This document shows positions 10,143-19,403 of a DNA stretch of 64,000 nucleotides, piece after piece. Under the pieces are notes generated by a model. That model was not told the DNA's origin, searched no databases, and worked only from the letters and a program-made list of their open reading frames with translations. This DNA is from Gammaproteobacteria bacterium (GTDB lineage Bacteria; Pseudomonadota; Gammaproteobacteria; JACKNK01). Location of the stretch: NCBI GenBank assembly GCA_024234955.1, contig JACKNK010000004.1:186001-250000 (forward strand), read 5' to 3'. The translations under genes and the position numbers were made by a program. Every line of letters starts with the position of its first letter. Position 1 is the stretch's first letter.

Positions 10143-11248
10143 CTCGGCGGACCTCCCGAAGGCACACAGGCAAGCGAGCCATCGCGGACCTTTCGACATT
10201 GCCCATCGATCTCGCCATGCGGGGCTTCAAAGCGACAACTCGTACCCGACGCGCGTCCCTCACAGGCAGTCAGGGCTTCCTGCGGTGGTCCGCGACGCCC
10301 GTCACGCGGTGCGTTCCCGCGATCCATCGGGCTGCTGCGATTGCCGCCATTGCCTGGGCCTTTCCGGAAAGACGCATCCGCCACACCGACCCAGCACCTC
10401 GGGATGAAGGGAAAGTCGCCCGTCAGCACGTAGTAATACGTCCCCTCGGGGAACTCGGGCGTCTTACCGGAGCGGCCATTGCATTTATCCAGATCGCCAT
10501 GCCCCGGGCGGTATTCGAAATCCGAGGCAAACTGACCGTTGTAGCGCCCTCCGGGTCCGCCAGCACGCTGCCCCTCCTTGAGGCGGTAACTGGATCGAAG
10601 CGCGACCAGGCCGCTCGTTTCATCGGCGGCAACGCGATAACCCCAGGGCGCATAGATGGGGAAACCGTCGGCCGCCCAACCAATCAGCATGGGGTTGCGC
10701 CTTGCCCCATCCGCGTCGATCAAGCCCTTGGGAATGCCGTGATAGTGGTAAGCGCCATTGGGCTGGACGTGCGCGTTGCTCGAATCGAGACCGAGGTTAT
10801 AGGGGCCGCCGATGGCCTCGTAGTTCCAACGTCGATCCCGCTGCCAGAATTCGGCAGTCGCCGGATCGTAGGGCACGCCATTGATGGCGACACCGAATGC
10901 AGCATGGCCGATGTCCTGCTCACGCGCGTTCTGCGTCGGTTCGAGCGGAACGCGATAGGTATGTTCGATCCGCTGAATACGGTTCGGATTGTTGCGATTC
11001 GGGAAACGGCCGGTGGCATGATCGGGCAGACCGTCGCTTTCGATGTATCGATACCCGGCGGCCTGGTCGATGCGAACATGCGCCGCCGCCTCCATGCGTC
11101 CGAAGAACCATTCCCAGAGGGTAACCGGTCGCTGTGCGGCCTGTATTTCGCGATTGGTTTCGTGCAGACCGTGTGCATCAACCCAGCCCGGTATCAGGAC
11201 TGCAGCCAGACACGGCAGGTAGAGCAGGCGCCGCATCTGTGATGTCAT
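10139..11248 (-). CDS. Secreted YHYH-domain protein
   Basis: 369-aa exported protein. The signal peptide MTSQMRRLLYLPCLAAVLIP... ends near residue 25. The centre carries the motif that names the YHYH domain (NGAYHYHGIPKGL), with nearby conserved GWAADGFPIYAPWGY. The tail after about residue 300 is low-complexity (Gly/Arg/Pro-rich), followed by four cysteines in the last 45 residues. The biochemical function of the family is unknown. It is first in a coupled operon with the di-haem peroxidase and hybrid kinase, and its stop overlaps the peroxidase start. Confidence 0.88.
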   Translation of the reverse strand: MTSQMRRLLYLPCLAAVLIPGWVDAHGLHETNREIQAAQRPVTLWEWFFGRMEAAAHVRIDQAAGYRYIESDGLPDHATGRFPNRNNPNRIQRIEHTYRVPLEPTQNAREQDIGHAAFGVAINGVPYDPATAEFWQRDRRWNYEAIGGPYNLGLDSSNAHVQPNGAYHYHGIPKGLIDADGARRNPMLIGWAADGFPIYAPWGYRVAADETSGLVALRSSYRLKEGQRAGGPGGRYNGQFASDFEYRPGHGDLDKCNGRSGKTPEFPEGTYYYVLTGDFPFIPRCWVGVADASFRKGPGNGGNRSSPMDRGNAPRDGRRGPPQEALTACEGRASGTSCRFEAPHGEIDGQCRKVRDGSLACVPSGGPPR

Positions 11249-11253
11249 CGGCT

Positions 11254-12762
11254 TTAACCTCGATTGTTCAGGAACATGACCTCGCCCTTGCGGGCCTGAC
11301 GCTCGGCCTTCGCAACATCCGAGCGCAGTTCCTCGAGATGCAGGAAGTAGGCTTCATCGACATCTTCGGTGACATAGTTGCCGCTGAAGCAGGAATCGTC
11401 AAAGCGGCTGATGTCCGAACCATCGCCCACTGCAGCAAGCAGATCGTCGAGATCCTGATAGACCATCCAGTCGGCACCGATGGCCTGCCCGACCTGATCC
11501 GGGTCACGACCGTGCGCGACCAGTTCGCCACGGGTCGCCATGTCGATACCGTAGACGTTGGGGAAACGAACCGGCGGTGCCGCCGACGCGAAATAGACCT
11601 TGCGGGCCCCGGCATCGCGGGCCATCTGGATGATCTGCTCGGAGGTGGTGCCGCGTACTACCGAGTCATCGACCAGCATCACGTTCTTGCCCCGAAACTC
11701 CATCTCGATCGGGTTGAGCTTCTGGCGGACCGATTTCTTGCGCTTGGGCTGATCCGGCATGATGAAGGTCCGTCCGATATAGCGGTTCTTGATCAGACCT
11801 TCGCGATACGGCACGTCCAGCGCATGCGCCAGTGACAGGGCCGCATAACGGCTCGAATCGGGCACCGGAATGACCACGTCGATGTCGTGATCCGGACGCA
11901 ATCGCTTGATCTTCGCGGCCAGCTTTTCCCCCATCGCCAAGCGTGCGTGGTACACGGAAATGCCATCGATGATGGAGTCCGGGCGCGCAAAATAGACATG
12001 CTCGAAGATGCACGGGGAAAGTATGGACTTGGACGTGCACTGGCGGGTGTGGATATGCCCGTCGGTGTTGATGAACAGGGCCTCTCCGGGTTCCAGGTCG
12101 CGCACCAGATCGAAACCCAGGGCGGAGAGGGCAACGCTCTCCGACGCCACCATCGCTTCCGGGCCGGCCTCATCTTCGCGCACTCCGAACACTACCGGTC
12201 GGATACCGTGCGGGTCGCGGAAGGCGAGGATGCCGAAACCGGTGATCATCGCGACCACCGCATAGGCACCGCGACAACGGCGGTGCAGGCGCGCCACCGC
12301 ATCGAACAGATCTTCGTGATTGACCCGCTGTTTGCCCAGGCGCAGCAGTTCGTCGGCGAGGATGTTGAGCAACACCTCGGAGTCCGAATCGGTGTTCATG
12401 TGGCGCAGACCGGTCTGATAAAGCTCGTTCTTGAGCTCCGCCGCGTTGGTCAGATTGCCGTTGTGCGCAAGGGTGATGCCGTAAGGGGAATTCACGTAGA
12501 AAGGCTGCGCCTCCTCGGAATTCGAGGTACCGGCCGTGGGATACCGGACGTGCCCGATGCCCATGTTGCCGGTCAGATCGCGCATGTGACGGGTGCGAAA
12601 CACGTCCTTGACCAGGCCGTTGTCCTTGCGCAGGGACAAGCGATTTCCCTCGCAGGTCACGATGCCTGCCGCGTCCTGACCACGATGCTGGAGCACCGTC
12701 AGCGCATCATAAATGGGTTGATTGACCGGGTTGCGGGCAACGATACCGACGATTCCACACAT
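11254..12762 (-). CDS. purF: Amidophosphoribosyltransferase
   Basis: First committed enzyme of purine synthesis: PRPP plus glutamine to phosphoribosylamine. 502 aa, beginning MCGIVGIVARN with the N-terminal nucleophile Cys2, and containing the PRPP-binding motif VMLVDDSVVRGTTS. It follows cvpA by 45 bp with a GGAG ribosome-binding site, the usual cvpA-purF arrangement. Other purine genes, purN and purM, lie at the far end of the window. Confidence 0.98.
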   Translation of the reverse strand: MCGIVGIVARNPVNQPIYDALTVLQHRGQDAAGIVTCEGNRLSLRKDNGLVKDVFRTRHMRDLTGNMGIGHVRYPTAGTSNSEEAQPFYVNSPYGITLAHNGNLTNAAELKNELYQTGLRHMNTDSDSEVLLNILADELLRLGKQRVNHEDLFDAVARLHRRCRGAYAVVAMITGFGILAFRDPHGIRPVVFGVREDEAGPEAMVASESVALSALGFDLVRDLEPGEALFINTDGHIHTRQCTSKSILSPCIFEHVYFARPDSIIDGISVYHARLAMGEKLAAKIKRLRPDHDIDVVIPVPDSSRYAALSLAHALDVPYREGLIKNRYIGRTFIMPDQPKRKKSVRQKLNPIEMEFRGKNVMLVDDSVVRGTTSEQIIQMARDAGARKVYFASAAPPVRFPNVYGIDMATRGELVAHGRDPDQVGQAIGADWMVYQDLDDLLAAVGDGSDISRFDDSCFSGNYVTEDVDEAYFLHLEELRSDVAKAERQARKGEVMFLNNRG

Positions 12763-12807
12763 GCTTAGGCTCCACGCCCTGAACGGGCCGGCGAACAGCG
12801 AAGAAGA

Positions 12808-13305
12808 TCAAGAATAAACGAAATAGCTGGCGACCGACTCGGGTAAAAAACCCGCGATCCAGGTAGCCAAAGGCTGAACGTGCGGAATGAGCGCGGATTC
12901 GCGCCACCACGGGTCCTGCGGCATCGGCGTCAACCCTGCCAGGGTAACCAGCACGACCACGATCAACACCCCGCGAACGAGTCCGAATGCGCCGCCGAGG
13001 CTGCGATCGGTTCCGCTCAGACCGGCAATCTGAATAAGCCGGCAAATGAGATTGGTGAGAATGCCGCCGAGAAACAACGTGACCGCAAACAGGATCGCAA
13101 AGCCCAGCGCAATCCGTGCCGAAGGCGCCGCCAGCCAGGATTCGAAGTAACCGGCGAGACGATGTGAAAACGCCATCGCCACCATCGACGCGAGTACCCA
13201 ACTCGCCAACGACATCGCTTCCCGAACGAAACCCCGGGTAAACCCTACCAGGCTGGAGATCACCACCACCGCAACCATCGCGATGTCGATCCATGCCCAG
13301 TTCAT
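12808..13305 (-). CDS. cvpA: CvpA family inner-membrane protein
   Basis: 165-aa membrane protein with four predicted helices. It starts MNWAWIDIAMVAVVVISSLVGF and has the family's GFTRGFVREA near residue 22. In E. coli CvpA was first linked to colicin V export and lies upstream of purF, as here. It follows dedD with 18 bp between them. Its role in this organism is not evident. Confidence 0.95.
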   Translation of the reverse strand: MNWAWIDIAMVAVVVISSLVGFTRGFVREAMSLASWVLASMVAMAFSHRLAGYFESWLAAPSARIALGFAILFAVTLFLGGILTNLICRLIQIAGLSGTDRSLGGAFGLVRGVLIVVVLVTLAGLTPMPQDPWWRESALIPHVQPLATWIAGFLPESVASYFVYS

Positions 13306-13323
13306 CGTCTACCGATGCCCCGC

Positions 13324-13872
13324 TCAGGGGTAGCGCACGACATAGGCGTCTTTTATTCGTTGCTTGCTACGCAGCTTTTCCATCAGCGCATCGGCATCGT
13401 CGCGTTGCAGCTCCGGCCCGACCCGCACGAACCATATCTTGCCCTTGGCGCCCTGCTGACTCTGCACAAACGCGGAATACCCCTTCGCACGCAAGTCTTG
13501 GCTCATGGTCAGGGCATTCTCTTCGCCGCTGAAAGTACCAACCTGAACGGCCCAGGCACGCAAACCGGCTTTGGTGACCGGGGCCTTGGCGGCGGACGGT
13601 GTCTCCGCGCTGGGCACCTCATCTTCCAGATTCGCTGCCGGATCGCCGTCGTCTTCACCGATCACCACCTTGGCAACCGGTTGATTCAGTCGCGGCGGCG
13701 TCAGCGGCATCACCCTCGATTCAAACTCGGTGTTGGGCTCGGGCGGAATCTCCTTACGCACCACCTGAGTCGCGCTCGGCGGTGGACCGCTCAGGATCAG
13801 CGGCAGGAAGATCACGGCCAGTGACAGCAACACGGCGGCACCAACCAGTCTTTGCTTAAGCTGCGGGTCCAT
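13324..13872 (-). CDS. dedD: SPOR-domain protein, DedD-like
   Basis: 182-aa cell-envelope protein with an N-terminal membrane anchor (residues 9-27, LVGAAVLLSLAVIFLPLIL), a Pro-rich periplasmic linker, and a C-terminal SPOR domain (about 108-182, WAVQVGTFSGEENA...) that binds denuded septal peptidoglycan. It lies between folC and cvpA, the conserved gammaproteobacterial position. Confidence 0.95.
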   Translation of the reverse strand: MDPQLKQRLVGAAVLLSLAVIFLPLILSGPPPSATQVVRKEIPPEPNTEFESRVMPLTPPRLNQPVAKVVIGEDDGDPAANLEDEVPSAETPSAAKAPVTKAGLRAWAVQVGTFSGEENALTMSQDLRAKGYSAFVQSQQGAKGKIWFVRVGPELQRDDADALMEKLRSKQRIKDAYVVRYP

Positions 13873-13886
13873 GTCGGTAACTCGGG

Positions 13887-15176
13887 TTACTCCGATGATT
13901 GGGAAGAGGGACTGGGCGCCGCATCCAATACACGCATCGCCTGTTCGACCGTCACAAAGGAACCAAACACAAGGATACGATCACCCGGAGTGGCCCGGTC
14001 CCGCGCGACTTGCAACGCCTGTTCGACATTGTCGCAGTTCATCACCGGGGCAGCCACCGGCAAGGCATCGAGATGTGCGCGCATCGCTTCGACATCCAAG
14101 CCCAGCGGTGACGGCAGATTGACCGGGAACCACGCATCGATGTGGGGCTGCATGATCTTCAGAACCCCAACCACGTCCTTGGTACGCAACATGCCGCAAA
14201 CCGCCAGCGTCCGCGCTGTCGGTTGCTCGGCCAGCTGGGAAGCCAGCCCCCCCGCCGAATGCGGATTGTGCGCAACATCGAGCACCACTGGAACAACGCC
14301 ATCCACCACCTGCCAGCGACCCGGCCAGTGCACCGATCGCAAGCCCCGTTCGATCGCGGCACGGGACACCTCGTGTTTCAGGGTGGCAATCACCGCCAGC
14401 ACGCCGGCGGCATTGTCCATCTGAAACCGCCCGGGCAATGCGGGTTTCGGGAGCCCGGCCCAGCGGCGACCCGGGGCTGACCAATCCCACGTTTCACCCT
14501 CCTTTACAAACTGATAGTCAGGGCCGAGACAAAGCAGCGTTGCACCGATTTCCTTAGCCCGCTCCGCCACGGATGCGGGTGGATTGGGGTCAGAACATAC
14601 TGCGACTCGCCCGGCGCGCAGTATCCCGGCCTTCTCCCGACCGATCGCCTCACGGTCGTTGCCCAACCAGTCCTGGTGATCCAGATCGATTGCCGTGATC
14701 AAGGCAACGTCCGCATCGATGATATTCACCGCATCCAGGCGCCCCCCCAATCCGACTTCGAGCAGTACGACGTCAAGGCCGGCATCGGCAAAGCACAGGA
14801 ACGCGGCAAGTGCCGTGAACTCGAAGTAGCTGAGACTGATCCCCCCGCGTGCCTGATCGATACGCTCAAAGGCGTCGATCAGGCGAAGATCGTCAACCTC
14901 ACGTCCAGCGACGACGACGCGCTCGTTGAAGCGCACGAAATGCGGTGAGGTGAAACGTCCGACCTTGTAGCCCGCAGCCCCAAGGATCGCGTCCAGCATC
15001 GCGACGCTGGACCCCTTGCCGTTGGTCCCTGCCACGGTGACCACTTCTGCGGCAATGGCCGGGGCACCCAGCCGCTGCCAGACACGGCCAATACGATCCA
15101 GGCCAAGGTCGATCGCTTTGGGATGCAATCCCTCAAGCCAGGCAAGCCAGTCCGACAACCTCGCGAAACGGGCCAC
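13887..15176 (-). CDS. folC: Bifunctional folylpolyglutamate synthase/dihydrofolate synthase
   Basis: Mur-ligase-family enzyme that adds glutamate to dihydropteroate and folates. 429 aa with the ATP-binding loop VAGTNGKGSS near residue 47, SPHFVRFNERV and LEVGLGGRLDAVN, all diagnostic for FolC. The gene sits 30 bp after accD and 14 bp before dedD on the same strand, in the conserved accD-folC-dedD-cvpA-purF order. Confidence 0.97.
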   Translation of the reverse strand: MARFARLSDWLAWLEGLHPKAIDLGLDRIGRVWQRLGAPAIAAEVVTVAGTNGKGSSVAMLDAILGAAGYKVGRFTSPHFVRFNERVVVAGREVDDLRLIDAFERIDQARGGISLSYFEFTALAAFLCFADAGLDVVLLEVGLGGRLDAVNIIDADVALITAIDLDHQDWLGNDREAIGREKAGILRAGRVAVCSDPNPPASVAERAKEIGATLLCLGPDYQFVKEGETWDWSAPGRRWAGLPKPALPGRFQMDNAAGVLAVIATLKHEVSRAAIERGLRSVHWPGRWQVVDGVVPVVLDVAHNPHSAGGLASQLAEQPTARTLAVCGMLRTKDVVGVLKIMQPHIDAWFPVNLPSPLGLDVEAMRAHLDALPVAAPVMNCDNVEQALQVARDRATPGDRILVFGSFVTVEQAMRVLDAAPSPSSQSSE

Positions 15177-15206
15177 GAAGCAATGCCGGGGTTTAACGAC
15201 GAGCGA

Positions 15207-16070
15207 TCAAGCCGGGGAAGGCTTGTGTGCGAGGATCGCCATCAGGCTGCTGAGACGGTCGCGCATTTCGCGACGGTCCACGATCATGTCGATCGCGCCC
15301 TTTTCCAGCAGGAACTCGCTACGCTGGAAGCCTTCCGGAAGGGTTTCACGCACGGTCTGTTCGATAACGCGAGGACCGGCAAAACCGACCAGCGCATTCG
15401 GCTCGCCGACGATCACGTCCCCCAGCATCGCGAAACTGGCCGACACGCCGCCCATGGTCGGGTCGGTGACCACGGAGACGAAAGGCACGCCGCGACGCGC
15501 CATCCGGGCCAATGCCGCCGAGGTCTTGGACATCTGCATCAACGACGTCAGCGCCTCCTGCATGCGCGCCCCACCCGATGCCGAGAAACAGATCATCGGG
15601 ATGTTGTGTTCGATGGCAGCGTTCACGGCGCGCACGAACCGCTCGCCGACCACCGAGCCCATCGAACCGCCCATGTATTTGAACTCGAACGCCGCAACCA
15701 CCACATCCAGGCCCTTGACCTTGCCCTGCATGACCACCAGGGCATCCTTCTCATTGGTGGTCTTCTGGGCGGCAGCGATGCGATCCCGGTATTTCTTCTG
15801 ATCGCGGAACTTGAGGAAATCGACCGGCTCGATGTCCGCACCGATTTCGATGCGCGGCTCCGGGTCCAGAAAGCTGTCGAGCCGGGTACGCGCTCCGATA
15901 CGCAGATGGTGATCGCATTTCGGACAGACGTTGAGGTTGCGGTCCAGTTCCACACGGTAGAGCACCGCGCTGCACGAGGGACATTTGCTCCACAAGCCTT
16001 CCGGCACCTGGCGCTTGCTGCCGCCTTCGGTGCGGATTCGGCTCGGCATCAGTTTTTCGAACCAGCTCAT
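15207..16070 (-). CDS. accD: Acetyl-CoA carboxylase carboxyltransferase subunit beta
   Basis: Forms the carboxyltransferase with AccA to make malonyl-CoA for fatty acid synthesis. 287 aa. The N-terminal zinc ribbon is seen as CPSC...CPKC near residues 30-52, followed by the crotonase-like core with SASGGARMQEA. Normal length. It follows trpA with a 98-bp gap. Confidence 0.97.
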   Translation of the reverse strand: MSWFEKLMPSRIRTEGGSKRQVPEGLWSKCPSCSAVLYRVELDRNLNVCPKCDHHLRIGARTRLDSFLDPEPRIEIGADIEPVDFLKFRDQKKYRDRIAAAQKTTNEKDALVVMQGKVKGLDVVVAAFEFKYMGGSMGSVVGERFVRAVNAAIEHNIPMICFSASGGARMQEALTSLMQMSKTSAALARMARRGVPFVSVVTDPTMGGVSASFAMLGDVIVGEPNALVGFAGPRVIEQTVRETLPEGFQRSEFLLEKGAIDMIVDRREMRDRLSSLMAILAHKPSPA

Positions 16071-16168
16071 ATCGTGTTGCCTTTTGTTGCGATCGCGCGC
16101 CGTTATACCGGCGCTGCGCTTCTTATTGCGAGCAGTGTAGTCATCTCGGACTCATAGGGCGATGGTGC

Positions 16169-16975
16169 TCAGCCCGCATCCATGGCCTGACGCATCTCGT
16201 TCAGCACCGAGCCGAGGGTTGCGGGGATCTTCTCCGGCGTGCCGGCATTCTCGCCAATGCGGCGCACCAAAGCGCTGCCGACCACCACCGCATCGGCGAT
16301 TCGGGCGACGGCCGCTGCGGACGCCGCATCGGAAATACCGAAACCAACGCCGATCGGAATATCGGTCTCGGCGCGGATCTCATCGAGCTTCGCGGCAACC
16401 GCCGACACATCCAGGGTGGCCGCACCGGTAACGCCCTTGAGCGACACGTAATAGACAAAGCCGCTCGCCGCACCGGTGATCTTGCGAATGCGCGCCTGAT
16501 GACTGGTTGGCGCGAGCAGGAAGATCGGATCAATTCCGTATTCCCGCAACGCAACCAGGAAGTCGTGACTCTCTTCGGGCGGCATATCCACCGTCAACGC
16601 GCCATCGACCCCGGCGGCCTGAGCCGCTTTTGCAAACTCGGTGTAACCCATGATCTCGACCGGGTTGAGGTAACCCATCAACACCACGGGGGTACTGACA
16701 TTGGTCTGCCGAAACTCGCGCACCATGCCGAGTACATCCCGCAGGCTGACGTTATGAACCAGGGCACGCTCGTGGGCCTGCTGGATCACCGTGCCATCGG
16801 CCATCGGGTCGGAAAAAGGCACACCCAGTTCGATGATGTCGGCACCGGCATCCACCAGCGCGTGCATCAACGGGACGGTGACTTCGGGGTTGGGATCACC
16901 GGCGGTCACGTAGGGAATCAGCGCCTTGCGCCCGGCGGCGCGGAGTTCGGCAAATCGGGCGGCGATACGGCTCAT
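16169..16975 (-). CDS. trpA: Tryptophan synthase alpha subunit
   Basis: Cleaves indole-3-glycerol phosphate to indole, which is channelled to TrpB. 268 aa with the active-site glutamate and aspartate in DIIELGVPFSDPMADG and the phosphate-binding GVGFGISDA region. Its start overlaps the trpB stop (ATGA), so the subunits are coupled. Confidence 0.98.
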   Translation of the reverse strand: MSRIAARFAELRAAGRKALIPYVTAGDPNPEVTVPLMHALVDAGADIIELGVPFSDPMADGTVIQQAHERALVHNVSLRDVLGMVREFRQTNVSTPVVLMGYLNPVEIMGYTEFAKAAQAAGVDGALTVDMPPEESHDFLVALREYGIDPIFLLAPTSHQARIRKITGAASGFVYYVSLKGVTGAATLDVSAVAAKLDEIRAETDIPIGVGFGISDAASAAAVARIADAVVVGSALVRRIGENAGTPEKIPATLGSVLNEMRQAMDAG

Positions 16976-18192
16976 ATTTCAATGCCTTCGAGGGTGGCGA
17001 CGGTGTGGATGTCCTTGTCGCCACGTCCGGACAGGTTCACGACCAGGATTTTGTCCTTCGACATGGTCGGGGCGAGCTTCATCGCATACGCCAGGGCATG
17101 ACTGGATTCCAGTGCCGGCAGAATGCCTTCCGTGCGGGTGATGCTATGGAAAGCCGCCATGGCCTCCTTGTCGGTGACCGCAACATAATTCGCCCTCCCG
17201 ACATCCTTCAACCAGGCGTGTTCAGGGCCAACCCCCGGGTAATCCAGACCGGCCGAGATCGAATGCGTCTCGATGATCTGGCCATCCGGACTCTCCATCA
17301 GATAGGTGCGATTGCCGTGCAGCACGCCCGGCTTGCCGGCGCACAGCGGCGCCGCATGACGCCCGGTATCCAGACCGTCACCGGCGGCCTCGACGCCGTA
17401 GATCGCGACATCCCGGTCCGCCAGGAAGGGATGAAACAGGCCAATGGCGTTGGAACCACCGCCCACACAGGCAACCAGCGCATCGGGCAGGCGACCGGTC
17501 TGCTGCAGACACTGGGCACGCGCTTCACGACCGATCACGGCCTGGAAATCGCGCACCATCGCGGGATACGGGTGAGGGCCGGCCACCGTACCGATGATGT
17601 AGAAGGTGTCATCGACATTGGTGACCCAGTCGCGCATCGCTTCATTGAGCGCGTCCTTGAGCGTCTTGGAGCCGGAATGCACCGGCACCACCTTGGCGCC
17701 GAGCAGGTTCATGCGGAAGACATTGAGTTTCTGCCGCTCCACGTCCACCGCACCCATGTAGACCACACATTCGAGACCGAGACGGGCCGCCACCGTGGCA
17801 CTGGCCACGCCGTGTTGACCGGCCCCGGTCTCCGCGATGATGCGGGTCTTGCCCATGCGCTTGGCGAGCAGGGCCTGGCCGATGGTGTTGTTGATCTTGT
17901 GCGCGCCGGTGTGATTCAGGTCTTCGCGCTTCAGGTATATCTGCGCGCCGCCCAGTTCCCGGCTCCACCGCTCCGCGTGGTAGAGCGGCGATGGGCGTCC
18001 GACGTAATGCGCAAGATCGCGATCGAATTCGGCCTGGAAATCCGGATCGCTCTTGAATCGCTCATAGGCCTCTCGCAGCTCGTCCAGCGGCTCCATCAAG
18101 GTCTCGGCAACGAAAATTCCGCCGTACGGGCCAAAATGGCCTTCTGCATTCGGCATTGCCGCGAAATCGATATTGGTATCAGGACTGCCCAC
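16972..18192 (-). CDS. trpB: Tryptophan synthase beta subunit
   Basis: PLP enzyme that condenses indole and serine. 406 aa with the PLP lysine in LNHTGAHKINN and the phosphate-binding CVGGGSNAIG. Normal length. It overlaps trpF by 14 bp upstream and trpA by 4 bp downstream, forming a trpFBA unit separate from any other trp genes. Confidence 0.98.
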   Translation of the reverse strand: MGSPDTNIDFAAMPNAEGHFGPYGGIFVAETLMEPLDELREAYERFKSDPDFQAEFDRDLAHYVGRPSPLYHAERWSRELGGAQIYLKREDLNHTGAHKINNTIGQALLAKRMGKTRIIAETGAGQHGVASATVAARLGLECVVYMGAVDVERQKLNVFRMNLLGAKVVPVHSGSKTLKDALNEAMRDWVTNVDDTFYIIGTVAGPHPYPAMVRDFQAVIGREARAQCLQQTGRLPDALVACVGGGSNAIGLFHPFLADRDVAIYGVEAAGDGLDTGRHAAPLCAGKPGVLHGNRTYLMESPDGQIIETHSISAGLDYPGVGPEHAWLKDVGRANYVAVTDKEAMAAFHSITRTEGILPALESSHALAYAMKLAPTMSKDKILVVNLSGRGDKDIHTVATLEGIEI

Positions 18193-18805
18193 GTCTCACC
18201 CCTTCAATGAATTCAGCCATCAATTGCGCATCCTTGATGCCCTTTGCAGATTCCACGCCCGAAGATACGTCCACCGCGTAGGGCCGCACGCGCCGAACCC
18301 CATCCTCGACATTCTGTGGCGTCAAACCACCTGCGAGAATCAAGGGCTTGTCTAGATGCCGTGGCGCCTTGTCCCAATCGAAGGTGGTTCCGGAACCACC
18401 GGCCTCGCCCAACGCGTGGCTGTCCAGAAGCAGACCGGCTGCGTGCTTGTGGCACTGCGAATAGGCCTGCACGTCGTTGTCCCCGGCCATAGGCACCGCC
18501 TTGATGTAGGGGCGATCAAAGCCCTGGCAATAGCCGGCGTCCTCGTCGCCGTGGAACTGCAGGAGATCGATTGGCACCCGATCGAGCACTTCCAGGACAT
18601 CGCCAGCCGGCGCATTCATGAACAACGCGACCACTTTCACGAACGGCGGCAGGACAGCGATGATGTCGCGCGCCTGCCCGATACCGATATGGCGGGGGCT
18701 TCGATCATAGAAAACCAGACCGATCGCGTCTGCGCCGAGCTTCGCCGCCGCTACGCCGTCTTCAGCCCGTGTGATACCGCAAATCTTGATGCGCGTCGGA
18801 GTCAT
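18179..18805 (-). CDS. trpF: Phosphoribosylanthranilate isomerase
   Basis: Isomerises phosphoribosylanthranilate in tryptophan synthesis. The 208-aa TIM-barrel has catalytic Cys in RIKICGITR and Asp in AVDVSSGVE. The ATG at 18803-18805 gives the standard start; the frame extends upstream into the tlpA-like gene, but that part has no family similarity. A 7-bp hairpin (18860-18878) lies in the 97-bp gap before it. No leader peptide or attenuator was recognised. Confidence 0.96.
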   Translation of the reverse strand: MTPTRIKICGITRAEDGVAAAKLGADAIGLVFYDRSPRHIGIGQARDIIAVLPPFVKVVALFMNAPAGDVLEVLDRVPIDLLQFHGDEDAGYCQGFDRPYIKAVPMAGDNDVQAYSQCHKHAAGLLLDSHALGEAGGSGTTFDWDKAPRHLDKPLILAGGLTPQNVEDGVRRVRPYAVDVSSGVESAKGIKDAQLMAEFIEGVRRGQS

Positions 18806-18902
18806 GCCTGTTCGGTACACACCACTACCCGAAAAAGGCGTGAAGGTTATCAGAATCCGCCCGGTCAGCGGGACCGGGCACGACCCCAGCCCCGCCAATG
18901 GC

Positions 18903-19403
18903 TCAGTCTTTTCGGGGCGACTGCAACTCGCTGAAATACGATTCCAGCGTTTCGCGATCCAGTGGACCGCGATGTTTGATTCGCATTTCCCCACTGGCAT
19001 CGAAGAACACCGTATACGGCACCACGCCCCGGTTATTACCCCATTCCGAGAGCAAGCCGAGATTCTGGCGCGGATCGCTGACCAGAATCGGATAATTGAT
19101 GCGCAAGGTCCGGGCGACGTTGGCGAGCTTTTCAGGCTCGTCCATGCCGATGCCGACGATCTGCAATGCCCCTTCGTGCGCGGCCTGGAACGCCACAAAC
19201 TCCGGAATCTCGCGCAGACACGGCGGACACCACGTCGCCCAGAAATTCACCGCAACAGTACGACCCTGCCATTGTGATAGGGGCTGAACCTGGCCATCGA
19301 GGTCCGGATAACTGAGTTGCCAGTGGGGCGGCAGATTGGCCGCAAGTACCGGCCCAAGGCCCGCCCCGAGCAGCAACATCGCGGCAATGAACCGCGCCAT
19401 CAA
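18903..19403 (-). CDS. TlpA-like thioredoxin-fold lipoprotein/periplasmic protein
   Basis: 166-aa exported thioredoxin of the TlpA/ResA group. Signal peptide at residues 1-21, then FWATWCPPCLREIPEF with the redox-active CPPC. Such proteins commonly reduce apocytochrome c cysteines or resupply periplasmic disulfide reductases. Its ATG overlaps the PPIase stop (ATGA). Together with the multihaem gene upstream this suggests a role in maturing that cytochrome, which is inference. Confidence 0.9.
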   Translation of the reverse strand: MMARFIAAMLLLGAGLGPVLAANLPPHWQLSYPDLDGQVQPLSQWQGRTVAVNFWATWCPPCLREIPEFVAFQAAHEGALQIVGIGMDEPEKLANVARTLRINYPILVSDPRQNLGLLSEWGNNRGVVPYTVFFDASGEMRIKHRGPLDRETLESYFSELQSPRKD

